Source: Brevundimonas vesicularis (lineage in GTDB: Bacteria; Pseudomonadota; Alphaproteobacteria; Caulobacterales; Caulobacteraceae). Taken from it: a stretch of DNA of 64,000 nt. Both the position numbers and the translations under genes were made by a program. Under the pieces are notes generated by a model, which worked only from the letters and a program-made list of their open reading frames with translations, was not told the origin of the DNA and ran no database searches. The stretch covers positions 2,480,001-2,544,000 of the forward strand of contig NZ_CP115671.1 of assembly GCF_027886425.1 (NCBI RefSeq), written 5' to 3'. Shown one piece after another: positions 24,722 to 33,963 of the stretch (its first letter is position 1; the number at the start of each line of letters is the position of its first letter).

Positions 24722-26755
24722 TCAATAGCTCAACCTTAGACCGACGCTGACGGTTCGCGGCGGGCCGTATCCGGCGACGCCCGTGCCGGTTTCCGACACC
24801 TCGACATCCTCGTCGAACAGATTGTCCGCCGCCATCCAGAGGGTCGCGTTTGGCGTGAAGGCCCACTCCCCTCGCGCATCCAGCGTCACGGCGGCGTTCA
24901 GCACCCGGCTGTTCAGGTCGTCGTCGAACCGGCTCGATTCGTAACGTGCCGCCAGGGCCAGGGTCAGTCGATCGGTCGCGCGCCAATCCAGCCCGGCCGT
25001 CGCGCTCCATTCCGGCGCCTGGGCGGGACGCAAGCCGGTCAGCTGCGCGGCGGACGATCCGCCGTCAATCTCGGCATCGGTCCAGGACGCAGCGGCGTTC
25101 ATCGACACGGCTGACGACAGGTCCAGCGCCCCCGTCAGTTCCACGCCCCAGGCGTCGATGGTCCCGGCGTTCTGGCGCTGGCGCAGCACCCCGCCCGCCG
25201 GCACGAACCCCGCGCGCGGGAAGGTCGCCGGCCCGGACCCGAGCGTCACATTGACGATGGCGTCCTCGATCTGGTTCCAGAACACCGACGCGCCCCAACG
25301 TATGCCGTCGCGCTCGAAGGCCAAGCCTGTTTCCACGCCCTTCAACGTTTCCGGCGTCAGGGCGGCGTTGGCCTCGGTGATGTCGTTGCCGACGCGGAAT
25401 GGCCTATGCAGTTCGTTCAACGTGGCGGGCCTGAACCCGGAATAGGCCGCCGCCCGCGCCGCATAGCCGCCGCCCAGATCACGCCGCACGGCCAGACGCG
25501 CACTGACCACCTCGCCCGACCGATCCGGATCTTGCTCGTCCAACAGAACAGTCCCGGTCGCCAGGGTTTTCTCGTTGCGGAAGCCGCCCGTATTCTCCCA
25601 TCGATCCACCCGCAGTCCGCCGGCCACCAGCCATTCGGCCGCGGTCCAGGACGCATCGACATAGGCGCCGGCCACAGCCGTCTCCCCGCCCGCACGCCGA
25701 ATACGGGTGAAACCCGCGCCCGTTGGATTACTGAAGAGTTCGTTGGTCTCGCCGTCGTTGAAGCGCGCATCGGCGCCCACCTCCCACTCTAGCCGTCCGC
25801 CCGCGAAATCGGTCATGCGGCGGCGCAGCGCCGCATTCAGTCCCCATCCCGTCGCGGGCGTCTTGAACTGATCGTTGGCCGGCGTCGTGGTCGATCGATC
25901 GGCCGACACCGAGGCCGAACTGTTGGCCAGATTGCTGTCGATCCGCCACGCCTGTAGCCGCCAGCCATAGCCGTCGGCCGTCGGCGTCTGCGCCGCCGTG
26001 GCGCTCAGGCTGTGCCCGCTGGCGTTGGCGCGCGTTCCGGCCAGGCCGGATCCGCGATCCTCTTCCCAGGTCGCCGCCCGCACCGACAGGTTCGCCTGTC
26101 CAAGCGCCGTATCGACCCGTAGGGCCGCGCTGCGACTGTCGAGGTCCAGCGGCGTGTCCGCCGCTCCCGCCGCCGATCCTCGCACGGGCACATAGCCGTC
26201 GCTGACTTCGCGCAAGCCGCTCAACGTCACCGCCAGAGGTCCCAGTCGCGTGGAGGCGGACCCCGCCGCCCGCAAGCCGCCGCGCTCGGACGCGGACACA
26301 TCCACTGCACCGCCTTTCCCGCGCTCACGCAAGGTGATCGTGCCCGTCAGCGCGCCGGCGCCATAGGGGCCCGAACCCGCGCCCCGGATCACATCCAGGC
26401 TTTCCAGCGATTCCGGCGTCGCCTGGGACCAGATCACCCAGCCCCCGAACGGATCGTTCAGCGGCACGCCATCCAGCAGCACCAGCGTCCGACCTGCCCC
26501 GGACGGCGCAATGGCCCTCAACGAAATCCCTTGCGTCGTCGGGTTGGCCGCCGCGCTGCTGGTGCGTCGAAACAGCGACACCGCCGGCACGGACCGTAGC
26601 GCCTCGTCCAGACGCGACGACCGAGACAAGACCGCCTCATCGATCCGCACCACAGAAAACGCAGCATCAGCCGCCGCCGGCGGCAGACGCGCGGCGGTGA
26701 CGACGATCTCGGGCAAGGCGGTGGGCGTGACGGGGGGAGGAGCGTCCTGGATCAT
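24722..26755 (-). CDS. TonB-dependent outer-membrane receptor without a recognisable signal peptide
   Basis: A 677-residue receptor. The TonB box LPEIVVTAARLP is at residues 14-25, a plug domain follows (SVPAVSLFRRTS; LVLLDGVPLNDPFGGWV; LDVIRGAGSGPYGAGALTGTI), then a long beta-rich barrel ending in PRTVSVGLRLSY with a terminal aromatic residue, as expected for Bam-dependent proteins. Size is close to BtuB-type receptors, but the ligand is not deducible. The predicted start begins directly with a mature-like MIQDAPPPVTP, and an in-frame stop lies three codons upstream, so no export signal can be added in this frame. Confidence 0.88.
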   Translation of the reverse strand: MIQDAPPPVTPTALPEIVVTAARLPPAAADAAFSVVRIDEAVLSRSSRLDEALRSVPAVSLFRRTSSAAANPTTQGISLRAIAPSGAGRTLVLLDGVPLNDPFGGWVIWSQATPESLESLDVIRGAGSGPYGAGALTGTITLRERGKGGAVDVSASERGGLRAAGSASTRLGPLAVTLSGLREVSDGYVPVRGSAAGAADTPLDLDSRSAALRVDTALGQANLSVRAATWEEDRGSGLAGTRANASGHSLSATAAQTPTADGYGWRLQAWRIDSNLANSSASVSADRSTTTPANDQFKTPATGWGLNAALRRRMTDFAGGRLEWEVGADARFNDGETNELFSNPTGAGFTRIRRAGGETAVAGAYVDASWTAAEWLVAGGLRVDRWENTGGFRNEKTLATGTVLLDEQDPDRSGEVVSARLAVRRDLGGGYAARAAAYSGFRPATLNELHRPFRVGNDITEANAALTPETLKGVETGLAFERDGIRWGASVFWNQIEDAIVNVTLGSGPATFPRAGFVPAGGVLRQRQNAGTIDAWGVELTGALDLSSAVSMNAAASWTDAEIDGGSSAAQLTGLRPAQAPEWSATAGLDWRATDRLTLALAARYESSRFDDDLNSRVLNAAVTLDARGEWAFTPNATLWMAADNLFDEDVEVSETGTGVAGYGPPRTVSVGLRLSY

Positions 26756-26878
26756 GCGCCGTCAGTAGGCGGTCGTTTCGCCACATCAAAGCCCGGCGAT
26801 CCGAAACGCCCGGAAAAGCGCGAGACAGATCGCCGCCCCCTCGATAACAACCGTATCGAACAGTCCAAGGGGAAGCAC

Positions 26879-27469
26879 GTGGGTCTGGGAACGCTCGTCA
26901 GGGGTCTGATCTTCGGTAAGGACGCCGACCGCAGGCGACGGTCCGCCAAGGCGGCGCGAATCCGCGCCCTGCCCGACCGACAGGTGATGGCCGACAGCTA
27001 TGTCCCAGCGTTGGCGGCCGACGGCGGGCGCATCCTGTGGGTCGGTTGCCGCGAGTATACTCTGGACGACTACGCCTTGCTGGAGGCGCAGGGCGGCGAG
27101 GTCTGGACCACCGACATCGATCCGGCGGCCGCACGCTGGGGCCGCGAAGGTCGCCACCGCGCCGGGGACATATGCGAGGCGGATCGGCTGTTCTCGGACC
27201 TGACCTTCGACGCCGTCGTCTGCAACGGCGTGCTGGGTTATGGCGTCGACAGTCCCGACCAGCAGCAGCAGGCCTTGAAGGCTCTGGCGGCCATCCTACG
27301 CCCGGGCGGTCGCCTTCTGCTGGGCTGGAACACCGACAAGATCGCCGATCCCGTTGCCGCAGGATTGATTGATCTCTACTTCCAGGCTGCCCCCTTGGGC
27401 GACCAGCCGACGCGCGTGCGGTTCGACGCGGTCACCCACGTTTACGACAGCTTTATCCGAAGAGGCTGA
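26879..27469 (+). CDS. Class I SAM-dependent methyltransferase
   Basis: A 196-residue protein with the Rossmann methyltransferase layout: GRILWVGCREYTLDDYALL (motif I), VWTTDIDPAAARWG (motif II), FDAVVCNGVLGYGVDS (motif IV) and AILRPGGRLLLGWN (post-motif loop). The start is a GTG at 26879 preceded by AAGGGGAAG. The substrate is unknown; it lies 3 bp from the convergent remnant of a glycosyltransferase, which hints at an older polysaccharide-related context. It is divergent from the TonB receptor. Confidence 0.82.
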   Translation: MGLGTLVRGLIFGKDADRRRRSAKAARIRALPDRQVMADSYVPALAADGGRILWVGCREYTLDDYALLEAQGGEVWTTDIDPAAARWGREGRHRAGDICEADRLFSDLTFDAVVCNGVLGYGVDSPDQQQQALKALAAILRPGGRLLLGWNTDKIADPVAAGLIDLYFQAAPLGDQPTRVRFDAVTHVYDSFIRRG

Positions 27470-27472
27470 AGC

Positions 27473-27742
27473 CTAGCCCTGAAGCCGGGTCAGCGACGCC
27501 GCCGGCCCCAACAGAGGACGCCTCCGCAGCGTCGGCTTCGGCGTGACAAACGCCTTGTCGACCAAGGCCTCGCGCAACGCATCCAGCTCGGCTGCGCGCG
27601 CGGCCGGCGAATGCACCCGCTCGACATAGGCCTGCCCGCCACGCGCCAGAGCCAGACGTTCATCGGGATTTTCGACCAGACGCATCATGGCGCTTGTCAG
27701 AGAGCCGGTGTCTTTCGCATCATCGGCATAACGCCTAGGTGG
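27473..27742 (-). pseudogene. C-terminal remnant of a family 4 glycosyltransferase
   Basis: The open frame from about 27784 down to a TAG at 27473 has the C-terminal pattern of GT4 glycosyltransferases: RYADDAKDTGSLTSAMMRL, then VENPDERLALARGGQAYVER. All of the N-terminal domain and the nucleotide-sugar site are absent, because the frame is bounded upstream by the ABC permease stop at 27785. The best start would be an internal ATG at 27688. I read this as the 3' stump left when the neighbouring efflux operon was joined here; the 5' limit given is approximate. Confidence 0.6.
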
Positions 27743-27784
27743 GCGTCGCGATAGCCAAACCCACCCCTGCGCTTCAATTGGTCT

Positions 27785-30112
27785 CTATTCTCGCGTTGCG
27801 CTTTGCGACACTGACGCCCCCGCCGTGGCGCGCAGAGAGCCGACCACCACCCACAAGCCGCCATAGACGACGGCGAGGCCTGTCAGAATGGCTGCCAAAG
27901 CTGAGACTTCCCAAAGGCTGGCGCCCATGCCGTTCAGGCGAACAAAGGCCTGAACGGCAGCGGTAGACGGTGAAAAATGCGCGAGCCAGACGAGACCTTC
28001 AGGCATCATGAAATGCGGCCACGCAGCGCCGGACAGGAAGAACAAGGGCGCGGAAGTGCCGACCAGAACCTGCAAGACCCGTTCATGGCGATCGAAAAGC
28101 GCGCCCAGAAGCAGACCCACAGCGGCCACCGCCGCTGAAAATATGGGCGCCAGCAGTAGGACGCCGATCAGATTGCCTGCGCGGGGATAGTCCTGAAACC
28201 AGAACACGAAACCGAAATAGAAGAGGCTGGAGGCTGTCCCAATCGCCGTAAGCGCCAGCCACAAACCCAAGCGAGCGCTGCGTTTCAGCCTAGGTGCGCC
28301 GGTTTCTCGACGCACGGCTGTGATCACGCCGGCTCCCAGCAGTAGCGTCTGCTGCAGGATGATCAAACTAACCGCCGGCACGGCGTAACCGCCGTAGCCC
28401 TCCGTAGGGTTGAAGAGGGAAACCTGCTTCAGGGTCGGCGCCAATCTGACGGCGCGGGCGATATCAGGCAGCCCTTTCAACTGCGCCTCGGCGACCTGCG
28501 CTGTTGCGGCGGCGACGGCTCTGCCGACAGCCGTGACACGAACCAGATAGCCGCCGTTCAGCCAGATGGCCACGCCCGTCGGCGCCCCCCTGAGCAGATC
28601 GGCCTCAAAACGCTGAGGCAGGACGACGATCCCGTCGATCACGCCGCGCCGCATCAGTTCAAAGCCCTCAGCGGGGGATGAAATCACGGCGGCGACCTCG
28701 ATCTCGCGCGACGCATTTAGGTCTTCGACAAGAGTGCGCGTCAGCGCTGTCTGCGTCGGTGTCGCTACGGCGATGGGCAGTCCCGTCGCGGCCTGTCCGG
28801 CATAGGCGGCCGGATAGTAAAAGGCGTAAAGGACGACGGCCAGGATCAGCAGGCTGCTGACCGGTCGCGCACGCGGCAGATTCCGGAAAGTTGCGGCGAA
28901 GGCGGCGATAACGCCCTGCTGCGGAAGCGGAAAGTTCAAATTTTCCGTTTTGGGGATAAGACGCGCTCGTCCCCGGATGAACAGCGCCGATAGAAGAAGG
29001 CCAATGACGGCGACGCCGCTCAGGATCATCAAGTCTCGCCATGCCGATGCGGAAGTCGCACCCGTGATCAGCTGGCCCGTCTGCAGCCGTAGATAGTGCG
29101 TATAGGGAAGAATATCGCTCCAAATCCGGGCGAAGCGCGGCCCATGGTCAAGCGGCAGAGTACCGTTGGAAAAGGCGATAGCCGCGCCCGAATAGATGGC
29201 GGTCGCCGAGAACGCCATATCCACCTCGCCAAGCGCGGCGACCAGAAGAGCCGACACGACAACGCTCACCGCCATCAAGGCGACTATGCCGAGGATCAGC
29301 AGCGGGAGAGAGCCTGCCACACCCCAGCCCCGGACGCCGCTGAGCCAGGCGATCCAGGCCAACCCCCACAGGCTGAAGATCACGACGTGCGGAATGAGAC
29401 GCCCGACCAAAGCTGTCGTCGTGAAGCCGCCCGTCTCGGCCTTGAAGCGTTTGAAGGAGCCGCCCTGCATTTGCCGACCAACCGCCAACACTGCGGAACA
29501 AGCCGCCAGTAGATGAAGGACCCCCGGCGCCAGAAGTCCGCCGAGAAAAAGCTCGAAGCTGAGCTGCGGATTGCCGACAATCGACACCTGGACAGCGGGG
29601 AGTTGCAAGGCGGTTTCGGGCAATCCTCTCTGGCGCGCGCGTTCTTGCAACTGCTGGCCGGCCGCTGATGCGATGGCCGCGCTCTGCCCCAAGGCCGACA
29701 AGGCGCCGACCGTCTGGAAGGCGCCATTGAACGACACGGTCACCTGTTCCGGCCGACGAAACGCCCCGTCAGAAAAATCTGCTGGGAAATGAGCGACGCT
29801 GTAAATCTTGCCCCGTCGCATCAAGGCCATGGCCTCCGTCATCGTCGCCGGAGCATGGGTCACGCGAACACCGGGGCTCGCCTTTATGGTGCGGATTGCG
29901 GCGCGGCTGAAGGCCGAATTGTCCTGATCGACCACGGCGACCGGGGCCTGACGGATCACTCCAGGGGCCAGCATTGCCGCGATGACAATCAGCAGGATCA
30001 GCGGCAGGCCGAAGGCGACGAACGCGTCCCACCGTCGGGTCACCAGGACGCGCGCCTCGTCCCGAACGGCCGATACAAGGACGGCCGCGAGGCGTCTCAC
30101 CGTGCGGACCAA
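27785..30112 (-). CDS. Double-length ABC-2 type transporter permease
   Basis: A 775-residue protein that is two ABC-2 permease units in tandem. Each half has an N-terminal transmembrane anchor, a large soluble loop of MEAMALMRRG type (TMTEAMALMRRGKIYSVAHF in half one; PAEGFELMRRGVIDGIVVLP in half two), and a block of about five C-terminal helices. Single-unit relatives (YbhS, YbhR, YhhJ) are about 370-380 residues. It forms an efflux operon with HlyD and TolC genes upstream, whose CDS overlaps it by 16 bp. No ATP-binding subunit is encoded in the operon, so energy must come from a protein encoded elsewhere, or the operon is incomplete. Confidence 0.85.
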   Translation of the reverse strand: MVRTVRRLAAVLVSAVRDEARVLVTRRWDAFVAFGLPLILLIVIAAMLAPGVIRQAPVAVVDQDNSAFSRAAIRTIKASPGVRVTHAPATMTEAMALMRRGKIYSVAHFPADFSDGAFRRPEQVTVSFNGAFQTVGALSALGQSAAIASAAGQQLQERARQRGLPETALQLPAVQVSIVGNPQLSFELFLGGLLAPGVLHLLAACSAVLAVGRQMQGGSFKRFKAETGGFTTTALVGRLIPHVVIFSLWGLAWIAWLSGVRGWGVAGSLPLLILGIVALMAVSVVVSALLVAALGEVDMAFSATAIYSGAAIAFSNGTLPLDHGPRFARIWSDILPYTHYLRLQTGQLITGATSASAWRDLMILSGVAVIGLLLSALFIRGRARLIPKTENLNFPLPQQGVIAAFAATFRNLPRARPVSSLLILAVVLYAFYYPAAYAGQAATGLPIAVATPTQTALTRTLVEDLNASREIEVAAVISSPAEGFELMRRGVIDGIVVLPQRFEADLLRGAPTGVAIWLNGGYLVRVTAVGRAVAAATAQVAEAQLKGLPDIARAVRLAPTLKQVSLFNPTEGYGGYAVPAVSLIILQQTLLLGAGVITAVRRETGAPRLKRSARLGLWLALTAIGTASSLFYFGFVFWFQDYPRAGNLIGVLLLAPIFSAAVAAVGLLLGALFDRHERVLQVLVGTSAPLFFLSGAAWPHFMMPEGLVWLAHFSPSTAAVQAFVRLNGMGASLWEVSALAAILTGLAVVYGGLWVVVGSLRATAGASVSQSATRE

Positions 30113-31158
30113 TCGAACAGCACGCTCATGCCAGGCCTCAGGCCGTTGACGGGTCGAACAGGCTTGGCCTTGACCTGAAAGCTTCGCACGTCATAGCCGC
30201 TGGACTGCCGGGTTGAGCGCCAAGTGGCGAACTCGCCTTGAGGATTGATGGCGGTGATCCGGAAGGCCACGTCAGCGAGGCCGAGTGCGGGCACGTCGCC
30301 ACGCACGATCGCGCCGATTTTCAGATCGCGAAACTGATCCTCGCGCACACTGAACGTAACCCAAGGGTCGCCGATGTCCACGATTGTGAAGATTGGCACG
30401 CCCGTGAGCACGAGCTCGCCGACATTGGCGAAACGCTCTGCAACTTCGCCGTCGTTTGGAGCAAGCAGTCGTGTCTCACTTTGGAGGCTTTGGACCTCGG
30501 CGACGGCGGCCTGCGCGCCTTGCACATTGGCGTCGGCAACGGATTTTTCCTGCGGCCGTGTCCCTGCCAATGCTTTCAGATACTGCTGACGGGCGGCTTC
30601 GGACTGCGAGGCTGTAGCAGCGCGAGCGGCCACGGCTTCGTCACGGCGTTGGGCCGAAATCACGCCTTCGGCGAACAGGTTCTCTGCCCGCCGCGCAGTC
30701 TGGTCCGCCAAACGAGCCGTCGCCTGCGCGGCGCGCCAGACGGACTCGACCGACTGCACATCCTCGCGGCGAGCGCCTTCGCGGCTCATCGACTGAATGG
30801 CCTTACTCGACTGAAGCAAGGCCCGGGCCTGAGCCTCCTTTGCTGCAACCTCCGGGCTGCTCATCAGAGCCAGCTCTTGACCTGCCTTCACTTGATCGCC
30901 CTTTGACGCCAGGAAGCGCTCCACGCGGCTGGGCACCTTGGTCGCAACGGTAAAGGTCTCCGCCTCAACCATGCCCTGAACCTGATCCTTGGCAGGACGG
31001 GCCGCCAGGAAGAGGCCCACGACGATGAAACCGATCAGCAGTACGAGGCCGACGCCCACGATCACAGGCAGAATACGTCGCCGTGCAGACGTACGACTGG
31101 CCGCGATGGTCGGCGCACCGTTTGTCGGGGCATCGGCAAAGGGAGGCGTCTCGCTCAT
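30097..31158 (-). CDS. HlyD-family periplasmic adaptor (membrane fusion protein)
   Basis: A 353-residue adaptor with a cytoplasmic N-terminus, one transmembrane helix (ILPVIVGVGLVLLIGFIVVG, about residues 29-48), a lipoyl half-motif VPSRVERFLASKGDQVKAGQ, a long alanine-rich coiled coil (residues about 95-205) with LFAEGVISAQRRDEA, the second lipoyl half (LLAPNDGEVAERFANVGE) and a beta-barrel ending in RPVNGLRPGMSVLFDW. It links the inner-membrane permease to the TolC-type channel. It overlaps TolC upstream by ATGA and the permease downstream by 16 bp. Confidence 0.9.
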   Translation of the reverse strand: MSETPPFADAPTNGAPTIAASRTSARRRILPVIVGVGLVLLIGFIVVGLFLAARPAKDQVQGMVEAETFTVATKVPSRVERFLASKGDQVKAGQELALMSSPEVAAKEAQARALLQSSKAIQSMSREGARREDVQSVESVWRAAQATARLADQTARRAENLFAEGVISAQRRDEAVAARAATASQSEAARQQYLKALAGTRPQEKSVADANVQGAQAAVAEVQSLQSETRLLAPNDGEVAERFANVGELVLTGVPIFTIVDIGDPWVTFSVREDQFRDLKIGAIVRGDVPALGLADVAFRITAINPQGEFATWRSTRQSSGYDVRSFQVKAKPVRPVNGLRPGMSVLFDWSAR

Positions 31159-32678
31159 GGCGCGCTTATCCGGTCTTCGCGTTGCAGATAGTCGTTCACG
31201 GTCAGATCGCTTCCCGACGCCGCCAGCAAGGCGGCCAGGCTGAGATCATATTCGTAAGCTGCTGCTGCGCGTTGCAAACGCGCGGCCCCCAGAAGATTGC
31301 GGGCGTCCACGACCGAGGCGGCTGTGGCCTCGCCTTCACGGAACCCAACCTCCTGAACTCTAAGATTCTCGCTGGCGGCCTCTAGGCTGCTGTCCATGCT
31401 CAGAAACTGACGACGCGCCAACTCTGCCTGATTATACGCTCGCGTGACCAGCAATCGGGCGTCGTCTCGGGCCTGTCGTTCCACCTCCGCAGCAGCCGAG
31501 GCCTGAGCGCGCGCTGCGCCCAGCATGCGTCGTCGATCCACCGTCGAAATCAGAGTGTAACGGGCGCCGATCCCAACCGCCCAATCCGGCTCGGTCGGCA
31601 GAGCGTCGTCTGGATTCAGGTTGTAGGTTCCGAATGCATAGACGGACGGCTTCATTCGTGACGCCGCAAGATCGGCGCCCGCCTCAGCCAGATCGCGCCC
31701 GGCTTGAGCCTGCGCAAGGCGAGCGTTCGTCTGGCTTGCCTGGTCAAGAAACACGCCGGCTGGACCGATTGGGTCGCGGTTTACGAACAGGGGCGTGGTT
31801 GGAACGACGGCGCCATTGGCGTCAACGACCCTGGCGAGGGACGCCACGGAGTTGTCGTGCTCCAGTTCCGCCCTGTTGACCTGCCGCTGCGCCGCATCGC
31901 GGGCGACTTCGACCTGAAGCGTCTGGCCGTGGCTGAGCACGCCTTGCGATTCCAACAGTCGAGCGTTGCGCAAATGCAGATCGAAGCCGTCACGGGTCTC
32001 GCGTGCGATCTTCAGCGCTTCGGCGGCCAGCACCTGGCCAAAGTACGCCCGCGCCAGATTTACGTCCTCCAGACTGACCGCTTCCTGCTGCTTCGCCTGC
32101 GCCAGATCCACATTGGCCGCCGCCGCTCGTCGTAAGGCTGGAATTGCGCCGCCGGTGTAGATAGGCTGAAGCGCCGTCACCGTGGGGCGAAAGGTCGTGT
32201 CATCGACCTGCAGTCGGACGTCTTGCGGCAAGGCGGCGAAAATTTCGGGAAGCGCCGCTTCCAGCCGCTGGCCGACACTCTGCAACACGTCACCCGGCAC
32301 ACCGGGCAAATCCGCGATGAGCCCAGGAATGGCGGCGCCGAGCTCGGCCTGTGCGCGGTCCAGCGTGTCGCCCAGCGAGAGATCGAATGTCTTGCGATAA
32401 CGGATCAACTGAGCATCGAGCGCTACGGTCGGCCGATTCAGCCCGGCAGCCACATCCGCCTGGGCCCCGGCGGCCTGCATCCCATAGCCCGCAGCGCGAC
32501 CGAGACTGGAGTTGGAGCGAACACGTTGTTGAGCGGCCGCATAGGTTAGAGCGACTTTAGCGTCGCCCTGGGCCGCCTCCTGGGGCGCGGCCTGAACGTG
32601 GGAGACCGCCGCAAGAGCGTTCGGCGCTGATCCGGCCAAAATGCCGACAGCAACCGAACCGATCCAAGCTGCACGCAT
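31155..32678 (-). CDS. TolC-family outer-membrane efflux protein
   Basis: A 507-residue protein with a signal peptide (MRAAWIGSVAVGILAGSAPNALA), then the repeated outer-membrane efflux protein modules: ALTYAAAQQRVRSNSSLGRA and, in the second half, LAQAQAGRDLAEAGADLAAS followed by PSVYAFGTYNLNPDDALP and the helical SAAAEVERQARDDARLLV region. It forms the exit channel for the adaptor and permease encoded downstream. It is the first gene of the three-gene operon; the 295 bp upstream (to 32974) contain no gene. Confidence 0.9.
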   Translation of the reverse strand: MRAAWIGSVAVGILAGSAPNALAAVSHVQAAPQEAAQGDAKVALTYAAAQQRVRSNSSLGRAAGYGMQAAGAQADVAAGLNRPTVALDAQLIRYRKTFDLSLGDTLDRAQAELGAAIPGLIADLPGVPGDVLQSVGQRLEAALPEIFAALPQDVRLQVDDTTFRPTVTALQPIYTGGAIPALRRAAAANVDLAQAKQQEAVSLEDVNLARAYFGQVLAAEALKIARETRDGFDLHLRNARLLESQGVLSHGQTLQVEVARDAAQRQVNRAELEHDNSVASLARVVDANGAVVPTTPLFVNRDPIGPAGVFLDQASQTNARLAQAQAGRDLAEAGADLAASRMKPSVYAFGTYNLNPDDALPTEPDWAVGIGARYTLISTVDRRRMLGAARAQASAAAEVERQARDDARLLVTRAYNQAELARRQFLSMDSSLEAASENLRVQEVGFREGEATAASVVDARNLLGAARLQRAAAAYEYDLSLAALLAASGSDLTVNDYLQREDRISAP

Positions 32679-32883
32679 CGTTTCACCCCGCCTTCAGCAG
32701 AGAGAAACTATCCGAAGCTAAGCCGCTTGGTCCAGCGGTTCCGCACCGCACGACAGCGAATGACGTTGCACAGTCTTTGTCGCCGTCCTGCATGCTTACG
32801 CCTGTTCCATCTTTATGGTCGACGCTTCGCGCCAGCATCGAAATGCTGACTAGCGCCCCGGAGTGCCGGTCGCCGGAAAGACG

Positions 32884-32908
32884 GCAACCTTCCTCCGGAC
32901 GTGTCGTT
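32884..32908 (+). promoter_or_regulatory. Possible general-stress (EcfG-type) promoter before the SDR-GH15 operon
   Basis: GCAAC at 32884-32888, a 16-bp spacer and CGTT at 32905-32908 resemble the alphaproteobacterial EcfG promoter GGAAC-N16/17-CGTT with one mismatch. It lies about 65 bp upstream of the SDR start at 32974. The surrounding 32679-32973 stretch shows no gene. Similar elements precede other stress genes in this window, which makes the match more plausible, but short motifs of this kind also arise by chance. Confidence 0.35.
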
Positions 32909-32973
32909 GTCAGAGCCTCCCCTTAGGCCGCAGCCGCAATCGTCATTCCGCAATCGAGATCAGAAGGATCGCC

Positions 32974-33963
32974 ATGCCGGTCATCGTCGTCACAGGCGCC
33001 AGCGCCGGCATCGGTCTCGCGATTGCCGAGCGGTTCGCCCGGGCCGGATGGCAGGTCGTGGTTATCGCCAGACAGGCTGAGCGGCTTTCCAACGCCGTCG
33101 AACAGCTGAAGCGTTCGGGAAACCGAGTGATCGGCATGGCGGGCGATGTGTCCGATCCGGAGTTCGTCGAGCAGGCGGGCCGCGATGTCGTGAGCGCTTA
33201 CGGCGGCATCGATGTCTGGGTCAACAACGCCATGTCCACGGTCATCGGGCGCGATGAAGGTCTGACTGACGCCGATTACCGCCGCGTCGTTGAGACGACC
33301 TATCTGTCTCAGGTCTACGGAACACGAGCGGCGCTTCGGGTCATGCGCCCGGCGGACAAAGGGGCGGTGATCCAGATTTCCTCGGGACTGGCGCTGCGCC
33401 CCGCTCCGCTGCAGGCTGCCTATTGCGGCGCCAAGGCGGCCGTTGACGGGTTCACGGAGGCCATTCGGGCAGAACTGATCGCCTCATCCTCCAACGTCAT
33501 CCTGACCACCGTCTATTTGCCGGCTGTCAACACGCCCCAGCCTTTGTGGTCACGCAACCGGACCGACCGGGCGCAGGTCATTCCAGATCCCCTTTTCGAT
33601 CCTCGCCTGTGCGCAGACGCCGTCTGGTCGGCTGTGCAGAGGCCCAGCCGCAAGGTCTTTGTAGGTCGCACGACATGGCTGATGGCGCTGGGGCAACAGT
33701 TTACGCCGGCGCTGGCGGATCGGCAGGCCGCCAGGATGATCACAGCGCAGCAGGGCGACCCGCAACTGCCGCGTCTCGGCAATCTCGATCAACCCGAAGA
33801 CGGTCCGGCGGCGATCGACGGTCCGGACACTGAACGGGTGGTCAGACCGTGGATCGGTTTCGTGTCCAGCCGCCAGATCACAGCGCTCAAGGTCGCGGCG
33901 GTCGGTGTCCTTGCGGGCCTTGCCATGACGGCGGGCTTTGCGATCGGATCGTCCAAACGATGA
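32974..33963 (+). CDS. Short-chain dehydrogenase/reductase with C-terminal membrane anchor
   Basis: A 329-residue SDR. The cofactor motif is VTGASAGIGLAIAERFARAG near residues 6-25, the NNAMS segment near 87 replaces the usual NNAG, and the active-site YCGAKAAVDG (Tyr-x-x-x-Lys) follows. After residue 245 it extends past the common SDR length with a C-terminal hydrophobic helix (ALKVAAVGVLAGLAMTAGFA), so it is probably anchored to the inner membrane. AGAAGGA-type ribosome-binding site precedes the ATG at 32974. The stop overlaps the GH15 start as ATGA. The substrate is unknown. Confidence 0.87.
   Translation: MPVIVVTGASAGIGLAIAERFARAGWQVVVIARQAERLSNAVEQLKRSGNRVIGMAGDVSDPEFVEQAGRDVVSAYGGIDVWVNNAMSTVIGRDEGLTDADYRRVVETTYLSQVYGTRAALRVMRPADKGAVIQISSGLALRPAPLQAAYCGAKAAVDGFTEAIRAELIASSSNVILTTVYLPAVNTPQPLWSRNRTDRAQVIPDPLFDPRLCADAVWSAVQRPSRKVFVGRTTWLMALGQQFTPALADRQAARMITAQQGDPQLPRLGNLDQPEDGPAAIDGPDTERVVRPWIGFVSSRQITALKVAAVGVLAGLAMTAGFAIGSSKR

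Noticed and set aside
24722..26755. Assignment of the TonB receptor as the vitamin B12 receptor BtuB, tempting because methylmalonyl-CoA mutase needs B12
   Set aside because: No cobalamin riboswitch or cobalamin transport genes are beside it, and the barrel shows no BtuB-specific residues that I can recognise.
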